Shown: one piece after another, positions 1 through 5,752 of the stretch
How the letters are laid out: the number at the start of each line of letters is the position of its first letter
Numbering within the stretch: position 1 is the stretch's first letter
NCBI GenBank assembly: GCA_008501575.1
Contig: QQUO01000179.1
Span: forward strand, 1-6,712
Origin: Pseudomonadota bacterium
Lineage (GTDB): Bacteria > Pseudomonadota > Gammaproteobacteria > Xanthomonadales > Marinicellaceae
Length of the DNA stretch: 6,712 nt
Reading direction: 5' to 3'
Program-made: the position numbers and the translations under genes
The notes under the pieces: generated by a model
What the model was told of the DNA's origin: nothing
Seen by the model: the letters and a program-made list of their open reading frames with translations, nothing else
Databases searched by the model: none

Positions 1-552
1 ATTCTGTTCATCGCTATGGTTAAGTTTATACCAATCAATATCTTTATCAGTTAGTTTTTTACGTATGATACTACCAACATCCACGACCCCATCATTGAAT
101 TTACTTTACCAGGTAATCCCTCCATGGGCCCAATCCCCACATACTCCATTCCATACACTCACTTTCCAACCGCAAAAACATGGGTGTGGCTGTATGTCAT
201 CATTATTTTCAAGTCTCTGTACGGCTGCTAAAGGATAATTTTCCATGGTATTTATGAATAAATCATCAAGTGAGTTAATTGGGAACGCATCGCCATCGAG
301 AAACATTAAATAATCATTATCATTTTCGGCAGCAAAACCAGCAATATCTGCCAACAAGTTTAGCTTTATAGGGTGACTCTTGATGTCTTCGGTATTGTAG
401 TAAAAAAACTTATTTTTGTGTTCTTCGACATTCGGAACATCATTCAGAAATGCATAAACTCTGAAGGGTTGGTTTAAATTCTCTTTAAGATATTTTAGCT
501 GAATATCAATCCACTCGGCTGACTTCCAATGAATGGTCAAAACATGAATCAT
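1..552 (-). pseudogene. Glycosyltransferase-like gene with an in-frame stop, 3' end beyond the window
   Basis: The first 148 codons (552 down to 109) encode a GT-A-like nucleotide-sugar transferase. They begin with a hydrophobic strand (MIHVLTIHWKS). A DxD-type metal/nucleotide-sugar motif, FLDGDAF, has its aspartates at residues 86 and 88. A Trp/Cys/Gly-rich acceptor-side segment (residues about 123-148, PCFCGWKVSVWNGVCGDW) follows. A TAA codon at 106-108 then interrupts the frame. The same frame stays open for 35 more codons to base 1 and still reads like glycosyltransferase sequence (NDGVVDVGS, then IDWYKLNHSDEQ), so the stop looks like a nonsense change in a longer gene rather than a natural end. 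AAA, GAA or CAA to TAA would each be a single substitution. No Shine-Dalgarno site precedes the ATG at 552. The gene diverges from the intact glycosyltransferase at 632 and shares its AT-rich composition. The likely role is surface glycan synthesis at the cytoplasmic membrane face; the sugar and acceptor are unknown. A sequencing error, or a functional short protein, is possible. Confidence 0.7.
106..108 (-). other. In-frame TAA interrupting the glycosyltransferase frame
   Basis: Plus-strand TTA at 106-108 reads TAA in the minus frame, directly after the residues GGITW. Reading continues in the same frame with SKFNDGVVDVGS and no further stop to the window edge. TAA is used as a normal terminator elsewhere in the window (the genes ending at 1573, 4412 and 5750), so stop-codon reassignment is not a reasonable explanation. 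Confidence 0.75.
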
Positions 553-576
553 AGGAAAGAAATATAGTTTAATGAA

Positions 577-605
577 TTGCCATTATAAGATTTATCATTT
601 AATGT
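577..605 (+). promoter_or_regulatory. Possible weak promoter for the rightward glycosyltransferase
   Basis: The 79-base gap between the two divergent glycosyltransferase genes is very AT-rich. It holds TTGCCA (577-582) followed after 17 bases by TAATGT (600-605), which matches the -10 consensus poorly. A better -10 hexamer, TATAAG (584-589), lacks a partner -35. Either could serve the gene at 632. No equally good pair was seen for the leftward gene. AT-rich DNA yields such matches by chance, so this is a weak call. Confidence 0.25.
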
Positions 606-631
606 TTCTATCTTTGTGAATAATTCAGCAA

Positions 632-1573
632 ATGATGGATACTAAAACCAATATTATCTTTTGTTCAGAGCATGGTATTATTGAAAACCAATCCTTATTG
701 CTTGTCGAATCGCTTAAAAAATGGCGAGATACCCAACTCATCTCTATACACGCTTATTCACCTAGAAAACATAATTTACCTTCTGATAAAACAATTATTT
801 TTTTAAAAAATCACAATATTATTCACCATAACGTCAATCTGAATCAATTATTTTTAGATTACCCAATTGCTAATAAATTATTGGCTTGCGCTGATTTTGA
901 AAAAAACAATCCGGAAGCAAAAAGAATTATTTTTGTGGATACAGATACGGTGTTTCTCAATCCAATAGACACTAAGTTTTTGGATGATAAACCTTCGCTT
1001 TTTTTGCGACCGGTTGATAATAAAGGTCCGGGGAGTGAATCAAAAGATGATCCTAATGATAAATTTTGGCAGCAGGTTTTTAAATTATTTGATTTACCGA
1101 TTCCTGAGCCCAGTTTAGTCACAACAGTCAGACCGGCAAAAATTCGGCCCTATTATAATGCCGGATTTATTTGGGTGAATAAAATTCCGGGCTTTTATCA
1201 GCAGTGGCTTGATGACTTCTTGCGTTTAGTTGACTCTGAACTCAGGCCTTTTGGTTACAAGTCGAGAGATGGCGATGATTTCAGGTGCTTAGATCAGGTG
1301 GCGTTAGCGGTGACAGCCAGTCGTTATCAAGAGCACATAAAAATCCTGCCGGAAACGTATAATTACCCCATACCATTTAGACCTATTATGAAAGATAGAA
1401 AGGATCATCCTAAATTTAAAGATTTAGTTCACATTCACTACCACAAATGGTTTCAGCATCCGGGCTTTTTGGATCATGTGACTTCTAAAGAAGATAAACA
1501 GACGGAACAGTATCGTTGGTTGAAGGAGCAGTTGCCTTTGCAGCCGACGATTGATGATCCGTTCAAGTGTTAA
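632..1573 (+). CDS. Glycosyltransferase-like protein (GT-A/GT8-like, DxD motif)
   Basis: This is a 313-residue soluble protein without signal peptide or membrane segments. It has the marks of a GT-A-fold retaining transferase similar to GT8 and related groups. These are a hydrophobic strand ending in the metal-binding DxD motif FVDTDTVFLNP (Asp103, Asp105), a YYNAGFIWVN segment (residues 174-183) where this fold typically places an Asn-Ala-Gly loop, an LDQ motif (220-222), and a late histidine cluster HIHYHKWF (267-274) in the place of the C-terminal metal-ligand His of GT8 enzymes. It is expected to transfer a sugar from a nucleotide sugar to a cell-surface glycan or lipid acceptor in the cytoplasm; donor and acceptor cannot be read from the sequence. 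Two adjacent ATGs (632 and 635) could start it, and neither has a Shine-Dalgarno site. It diverges from the broken glycosyltransferase at 1-552. The first two thirds are strikingly AT-rich compared with polA. The family assignment is from motifs only. Confidence 0.75.
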   Translation: MMDTKTNIIFCSEHGIIENQSLLLVESLKKWRDTQLISIHAYSPRKHNLPSDKTIIFLKNHNIIHHNVNLNQLFLDYPIANKLLACADFEKNNPEAKRIIFVDTDTVFLNPIDTKFLDDKPSLFLRPVDNKGPGSESKDDPNDKFWQQVFKLFDLPIPEPSLVTTVRPAKIRPYYNAGFIWVNKIPGFYQQWLDDFLRLVDSELRPFGYKSRDGDDFRCLDQVALAVTASRYQEHIKILPETYNYPIPFRPIMKDRKDHPKFKDLVHIHYHKWFQHPGFLDHVTSKEDKQTEQYRWLKEQLPLQPTIDDPFKC

Positions 1574-1617
1574 AGTCTTAACGATAAAATCCACTTCTTG
1601 TAACTGCTGATATTTTG

Positions 1618-1632
1618 GTAATCGGTTACAAT
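1618..1632 (+). promoter_or_regulatory. Possible polA -10 box overlapping a short palindrome
   Basis: TACAAT at 1627-1632 matches the sigma-70 -10 consensus at five of six positions. It would give a start near 1639, about 20 bases before the polA ATG. No convincing -35 lies 16-18 bases upstream. Overlapping it is the imperfect palindrome GTAATCGGTTAC (1618-1629). Its GTAA..CG..TTAC arms resemble operators of LacI/GntR-type repressors. That resemblance is by eye only, and a short palindrome can occur by chance. Confidence 0.3.
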
Positions 1633-1658
1633 GGGTTTTTTAGTTTGTGTTTCGTAAT

Positions 1659-4328
1659 ATGTCCAACAAAACCCTCTATTTAGTCGATGGCTCCAGTTAT
1701 TTGTTTCGGGCTTTCTTTGTGCCTAATTTACGGCGTTTGACCAGCAAGGATGGCCATCCGACCGGGGTTATTTATGGTGTCAGCAATATGATTCAGCGGA
1801 TGTTGGATAAGTATAATCCTGAACATATGGCGGTGGTATTTGATGCCAAGGGCAAGACTTTTCGTCATGACATGTATGCCGATTATAAAGCCAATCGCCC
1901 GCCGATGCCTGATGAGCTCAGAATGCAATTACAGCCCACCAAAGATGTGATAAAAGCCCTGGGGATTCCTTTAATTGAGGTGCCACATGTTGAAGCCGAC
2001 GATGTGATTGGTACTTTGGCGAAAAAGGCCGAGCGACAAGGTATTGAAACGCTGGTTTCCACCAGTGATAAAGATTTGGCACAGCTGGTGTCGAAGCATG
2101 TGACTCTGGTTAATACCATGAGTGATACGATTCTGGATGAAGCCGGTGTGTTTGATAAGTTTGGGGTCAAGCCGTCGCAAATAATTGATTACCTGGCTTT
2201 GATCGGTGATTCCTCAGACAATATTCCGGGTGTTAATAAAGTTGGGCCAAAAACTGCAGCCAAGTGGCTGGCCGATTATATGACTGTAGATAACATCATT
2301 GCACATGCCGATGAATTTAAGGGCAAAGTTGGTGAATATTTGCGTGAAGGTATTGACCAACTTAAGTTATCCAGGGAATTGGTGATTATTAAACAGGATG
2401 TGGATGTGGATTATCAGCCGAGTGATTTTCAGATTGGTGACAAGGACATCAAAACCCTTAATAAAATTGGTCAGCGCTTTAACATGAAACGATTTGCTGA
2501 ATTAACCGTGGATGGCGTTAATACCAATCCCAAAATCAAAACCAACTATCGCTGTATTGATGACTTAGAGGATTTAAAAAAATATTTAAAAACAGTCAAA
2601 GAGTCAGGTCTGGTGGCGGTGGACTTAGAAACCACTTCTTTACAACCGATTGGGGCTGATATTGTCGGCCTGTCATTGTGTCATGAGGACAATAATGCCG
2701 TTTATATCCCCATTGGTCACAGCGAGGACAGCCGGCAGTTAGATTTATCCGATGTTATGGATGTGCTGTTGCCGGTTCTTAATGAAGTGAATATTATTGG
2801 TCAACACTTTAAATATGACTTAAACGTTTTGTCTAATTACAACTGGTCGGTGAACACACTTCAGTACGACACCATGCTGGAATCCTATGTCTTAGATCCG
2901 GCGGCCAATCGCCATGACATGGATACCCTGGCAAATATTCACCTTAACCGACAAACCACAAAATATGAGGATATTTGTGGTAAAGGCGCGAAGCAAATTT
3001 CCTTTGCTGATGTTCCGATTGAACAAGCCACTCATTACGCTGCTGAAGATGCTGATATTACCTGGCAATTACACCACAAACTGTGGGCTGATTTAAAAGG
3101 ACTGCCCCAATCAAATATTTTTACCAAGCTCGAAATGCCGCTGGTTACTGTACTGGCCTCGATGGAACAAGCCGGTGTTTTAATTAATAAAGACGAGTTA
3201 GACCAACAAAGCATAGCGCTGGGCGATAAGATGGCTGAATTAGAACAGCAAGCCTTTAAATCGGCCGGTCGTGAATTTAACCTGGGTTCGCCGAAACAAT
3301 TGCAACAAATTTTGTTTGAAGAGCAGGGCATTCCGGTGAAGAAAAAAACCCCGGGGGGTCAACCCTCCACCGCCGAAGATGTGTTGCATGAATTAGCTGC
3401 TGAATATGAACTGCCGGATATTATTTTGGAACACCGTTCTTTAAGTAAACTCAAAAGCACCTACACCGATAAGCTACCACAGGAAATCAATGCCAAAACC
3501 GGTCGAGTCCACACCTCCTATCACCAAGCTGTGACCAGCACCGGTCGTTTATCATCGTCAAATCCAAACCTTCAAAATATCCCAATTCGTACCGAGGAAG
3601 GTCGCAAAATTCGCAAAGCGTTTATTGCCGAAAACGGCTGGCAAGTGATGGCGGCAGATTACTCACAAATTGAACTGCGCATTATGGCGCACTTGTCACA
3701 AGACGAACAGTTACTGAAAGCCTTTAAGGATGGCATTGATATTCACAGCCAAACAGCTTCACAGGTGTTCGGCGTGGCATTGGATACGGTGGACAGCAGC
3801 CAACGCCGGGCAGCCAAAGCCATAAATTTTGGCTTGATGTATGGCATGAGTGCCTTCGGTTTAAGTCAGCAATTGCATGTGTCAAGAAAAGAAGCCGCCG
3901 GTTATATGAAGCAGTACTTTAATCAATTCCCAAAAGTGGAAGCCTTTATCGAAGGCATTAAAAAACAAGCCGCTGAGCAAGGTTATTTAGACACTTTATT
4001 GGGTCGTCGTTTATACTTTCCGGACATCAACAACCGCAATGCCCGAGTCCGTGCCGGTGCAGAGCGGGCGGCCATAAACGCCCCCATGCAAGGCACCGCC
4101 GCTGACATCATCAAAAAAGCCATGCTGGCCGTTTATCAAGAAATTAAATCCGCAGATGACATCAAACTGGTTATGCAGGTTCACGATGAACTGGTGTTCG
4201 AAGTCAAAAAAGAAACCGCTGAACAATGGTCACAAAAAATCAAAAACATCATGGAAAGCGTGGTCAGCTTAGATGTGCCCTTAGAAGTGGAATACGGTAT
4301 CGGTAAAAATTGGGACGAAGCTCATTAG
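1659..4328 (+). CDS. polA: DNA polymerase I
   Basis: This is full-length DNA polymerase I (889 residues from the ATG at 1659). It fills gaps and removes RNA primers during Okazaki fragment maturation and excision repair. The N-terminal 5' nuclease (residues about 1-290) shows LVDGSSYLFRAF, EADDVIGTLA, STSDKDLAQLV and the helix-hairpin-helix segment DSSDNIPGVNKVGPKTA. The 3'-5' proofreading domain (about 300-490) keeps all catalytic motifs: Exo I Asp322/Glu324 (DLET), Exo II Asp387 (KYDLN) and Exo III Tyr460/Asp464 (YAAEDAD), so proofreading should be active. The polymerase domain has motif A DYSQIELR (Asp667), the O helix with Arg716, Lys720, Phe724 and Tyr728 (RRAAKAINFGLMYG), and motif C QVHDELVFEV (His842, Asp843, Glu844). 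Phe724 is the position that discriminates against dideoxynucleotides in E. coli (Phe762). An in-frame GTG at 1647 would add four residues. I prefer the ATG because MSNKTLYLVDGSS aligns with known starts and the GTG would sit very close to the predicted transcription start. Neither start has a clear Shine-Dalgarno site. The gene stands alone, convergent with the lipoprotein gene. Confidence 0.98.
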   Translation: MSNKTLYLVDGSSYLFRAFFVPNLRRLTSKDGHPTGVIYGVSNMIQRMLDKYNPEHMAVVFDAKGKTFRHDMYADYKANRPPMPDELRMQLQPTKDVIKALGIPLIEVPHVEADDVIGTLAKKAERQGIETLVSTSDKDLAQLVSKHVTLVNTMSDTILDEAGVFDKFGVKPSQIIDYLALIGDSSDNIPGVNKVGPKTAAKWLADYMTVDNIIAHADEFKGKVGEYLREGIDQLKLSRELVIIKQDVDVDYQPSDFQIGDKDIKTLNKIGQRFNMKRFAELTVDGVNTNPKIKTNYRCIDDLEDLKKYLKTVKESGLVAVDLETTSLQPIGADIVGLSLCHEDNNAVYIPIGHSEDSRQLDLSDVMDVLLPVLNEVNIIGQHFKYDLNVLSNYNWSVNTLQYDTMLESYVLDPAANRHDMDTLANIHLNRQTTKYEDICGKGAKQISFADVPIEQATHYAAEDADITWQLHHKLWADLKGLPQSNIFTKLEMPLVTVLASMEQAGVLINKDELDQQSIALGDKMAELEQQAFKSAGREFNLGSPKQLQQILFEEQGIPVKKKTPGGQPSTAEDVLHELAAEYELPDIILEHRSLSKLKSTYTDKLPQEINAKTGRVHTSYHQAVTSTGRLSSSNPNLQNIPIRTEEGRKIRKAFIAENGWQVMAADYSQIELRIMAHLSQDEQLLKAFKDGIDIHSQTASQVFGVALDTVDSSQRRAAKAINFGLMYGMSAFGLSQQLHVSRKEAAGYMKQYFNQFPKVEAFIEGIKKQAAEQGYLDTLLGRRLYFPDINNRNARVRAGAERAAINAPMQGTAADIIKKAMLAVYQEIKSADDIKLVMQVHDELVFEVKKETAEQWSQKIKNIMESVVSLDVPLEVEYGIGKNWDEAH

Positions 4329-4332
4329 AAGA

Positions 4333-4349
4333 TGGCCTCATTTTGGCCA
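4333..4349 (+). terminator. Possible weak hairpin between polA and the convergent gene
   Basis: TGGCC (4333-4337) and GGCCA (4345-4349) form a 5-bp stem with a 7-base loop, four bases after the polA stop codon. The stem is short and the following bases (AATATTTAATC) are not a real U tract, so it is a poor intrinsic terminator. It is nevertheless the only hairpin candidate in the 83-base convergent gap. Confidence 0.3.
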
Positions 4350-4411
4350 ATATTTAATCATTAAACCCCAAACAATCTTAAATCACCCAACCGACATACT
4401 GTTCAATGGCT

Positions 4412-4837
4412 TTAATCAATTGGCTTCGTGGCTTTAAGCCGGCCACCGGAATAGTTGGCTAACTCCTTGTGCTGTTCTTCGGTGAGCTCGTATATCTTAT
4501 CGATACTGCAAGATTCAGGCATTTGGCCTTTAACCAGTATTTTGTCAAATTTGGCCACTAAGGTGGTTTGAGAAGTTTGTTTCAGGCCAATTTGTTGGGC
4601 AAACGGTAAATCTTGGCAAGGTGACATCAACGCCAATAAGTAAGCCCGCCTGTGGCTACTCAGTAAAATTAAATAACCGCTGTCCAAAGGTTGCCAGCCG
4701 GTGAAGCGAAACTGTTGCACCCGACTGACTTGTTTTAAATCCTGATCCAACACAAATTGATCGTAATTCGGCCGAACGGTGGTGCTGCTACACGCCATCA
4801 GTGTTAACAGTAGTAGGCTTGTCAGTATTTTTTTCAT
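4412..4837 (-). CDS. Small lipoprotein resembling DUF6491
   Basis: This 141-residue protein has a type II signal peptide: positive start MKK, hydrophobic stretch (residues 4-14), and lipobox L13-M14-A15-C16. Cys16 should be lipidated after cleavage by Lsp. Serine at the next position suggests passage to the outer membrane by the usual Lol rule. The mature part has the pattern I associate with DUF6491: FTGWQPLDSGYLILLSS, then RRAYLLAL with a Cys soon after (Cys74), FAQQIGL, then FDKILV and a second Cys (Cys110, ESCSIDKIYEL). Cys74 and Cys110 could form a periplasmic disulfide; that is inference. Its function is unknown. It has no operon partner, converges on polA and diverges from the YebC-family gene. 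No Shine-Dalgarno site is visible before the ATG, which lies about 28 bases from a perfect TATAAT. The lipoprotein call is firm; the family name comes from recalled pattern similarity and is less so. Confidence 0.8.
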   Translation of the reverse strand: MKKILTSLLLLTLMACSSTTVRPNYDQFVLDQDLKQVSRVQQFRFTGWQPLDSGYLILLSSHRRAYLLALMSPCQDLPFAQQIGLKQTSQTTLVAKFDKILVKGQMPESCSIDKIYELTEEQHKELANYSGGRLKATKPID

Positions 4838-4864
4838 GTCGGTAAATAGTATGGGCTGATAATT

Positions 4865-4870
4865 ATTATA
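4865..4870 (-). promoter_or_regulatory. -10 box for the lipoprotein gene
   Basis: On the minus strand these bases read TATAAT, a perfect sigma-70 -10 hexamer. It predicts a transcription start near 4858 and a leader of about 20 bases. The nearest -35-like hexamer, TTAACA (plus-strand 4892-4897), is 21 bases away, too far for a standard spacer, so the upstream element is unresolved. Confidence 0.45.
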
Positions 4871-4924
4871 ACTCTTGTGCCTGTTATATTCTGTTAAATC
4901 CGTTTTTTGATGGTCCTGATTACT

Positions 4925-4944
4925 TCAGCATCTAATTAAGCTGA
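4925..4944. promoter_or_regulatory. Inverted repeat upstream of the YebC-family promoter
   Basis: TCAGC (4925-4929) and GCTGA (4940-4944) are perfect 5-base inverted arms separated by ten AT-rich bases. The centre of the repeat is about two helical turns (20 bp) between arm midpoints and ends 25 bases upstream of the -35 box. It could be a protein-binding site in this divergent region, but 5-base arms are within chance expectation. Confidence 0.15.
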
Positions 4945-4969
4945 TTGTTGGGTGCTGTGTTGAGGTGCT

Positions 4970-4998
4970 TTTACAAAAGTCATTGCAGCGAGTAAAAT
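4970..4998 (+). promoter_or_regulatory. Sigma-70 promoter of the YebC-family gene
   Basis: TTTACA (4970-4975) and TAAAAT (4993-4998) each match the consensus at five of six positions and are separated by exactly 17 bases. Transcription would start near 5005, leaving a leader of about 20 bases that contains the ribosome binding site. This is the best promoter in the window. Confidence 0.65.
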
Positions 4999-5014
4999 AG
5001 CCATCTTTAACTGA

Positions 5015-5020
5015 AGAGGA
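5015..5020 (+). promoter_or_regulatory. Shine-Dalgarno site of the YebC-family gene
   Basis: AGAGGA lies four bases before the ATG at 5025. It supports that start codon over the internal ATG at residue 12. It is the only clear Shine-Dalgarno sequence before any gene in the window. Confidence 0.65.
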
Positions 5021-5024
5021 CAGC

Positions 5025-5750
5025 ATGGGTCGAGCTTACCAAAACCGCAAAGAATCCATGGCGAAAACATCGGATGCCAATGCCCGGGTTTATTCAAAAT
5101 ACAGCCGGAAAATTTATGTCTCTGCTAAATCCGGCGGCACCGATCCGGATGCTAATCTGGAGTTGCGCAGCTTATTAGATGAGGCGAAGAGAAGCCAGGT
5201 ACCGGCACACGTTATAAAAAAAGCCATTGATAAAGCCGAAGGTGGCACCGGTGAAGATTTTAGTGTGGCCCGCTATGAAGGCTATGGTCCGGGAAACTGC
5301 ATGGTGATTGTCGATTGTTTAAGTGACAATCCCAACCGCACTTTTGGTGATGTGCGCTTATGCTTCACCAAAACTGACTGCACCATTGGTACTCAGGGCA
5401 CCGTCATGCACATGTTCGACCACTGCGCCATATTTGTCTTTCAAAATGAGGATGAAGATGCCGTTTTAGAGGTACTGTTAGAGGCGGATGTGGATGTCAC
5501 TGACATTGAATCAGATGGCAGCAGCATCACCGTATTTGCCCCACACACAGAGTTTCATAAAGCCAAGCATGCGTTACAGGATGCGTTCGAGGACATTAAT
5601 TTTGAGGTTTCCGAAATACAGTTTGTACCGCAAACCACTGTTGATATCAACGATGAAGAAGTCATCGCACGTTTTGATAAATTTATTGATATGCTGGATG
5701 AACTTGAAGATGTGCAAAATGTTTTTCACAATGCCTTAATCCAACGTTAA
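5025..5750 (+). CDS. YebC/PmpR (TACO1) family protein, YeeN-like type
   Basis: This is a 241-residue cytoplasmic protein of normal family length. The N-terminal helical part carries MGRAYQNRKESMAK, the NLELRSLLDEAK segment and QVPAHVIKKAIDKAEGG (residues about 58-74). The central part has RYEGYGPGNCMVIVDCL (83-99), NRTFGDVR (104-111) and GTVMHMFD (125-132). The C-terminal part has LLEADVDVTD (151-160), EIQFVPQT (197-204) and the family-typical end DVQNVFHN (229-236). The short 'MGR' start resembles YeeN rather than the 'MAGHSKW' start of classical YebC. Family members were long annotated as transcriptional regulators. More recent work links YebC and TACO1 proteins to translation, relieving ribosome stalling at proline-rich stretches, so a ribosome-associated role is plausible. 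Five cysteines (92, 98, 113, 119, 134) fall in the central part, and the Lys-Gly-Gly usually seen after the FxK motif reads KTDC here. It has its own promoter and is followed 2 bases later by the membrane-protein gene. Confidence 0.92.
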   Translation: MGRAYQNRKESMAKTSDANARVYSKYSRKIYVSAKSGGTDPDANLELRSLLDEAKRSQVPAHVIKKAIDKAEGGTGEDFSVARYEGYGPGNCMVIVDCLSDNPNRTFGDVRLCFTKTDCTIGTQGTVMHMFDHCAIFVFQNEDEDAVLEVLLEADVDVTDIESDGSSITVFAPHTEFHKAKHALQDAFEDINFEVSEIQFVPQTTVDINDEEVIARFDKFIDMLDELEDVQNVFHNALIQR

Positions 5751-5752
5751 CC

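Noticed and set aside
859..1122. An 87-codon minus-strand frame opposite the intact glycosyltransferase
   Set aside because: It lies antisense to a gene with clear catalytic motifs, and its translation has low-complexity Ser/Leu content without recognisable features.
1569..1583. Inverted repeat GTTAA/TTAAC at the end of the intact glycosyltransferase gene
   Set aside because: The stem is only five AT-rich base pairs and no T tract follows, so it does not make a credible terminator.
3341..3359. A7-C4-G6 homopolymer run inside polA, considered as a slippage or programmed frameshift site
   Set aside because: The phase does not fit a standard -1 slippery heptamer. The run simply encodes the conserved KKTPGG segment, and the frame continues intact on both sides.
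4329..4411. Space for a Spot 42-like small RNA downstream of polA
   Set aside because: The gap is only 83 bases, faces a convergent gene, and shows no promoter or strong terminator.
5488..5739. An 83-codon plus-strand frame inside the YebC-family gene
   Set aside because: It overlaps the conserved C-terminal part of the YebC-family protein in another frame, and its translation is Met/Pro/Ser-rich noise.
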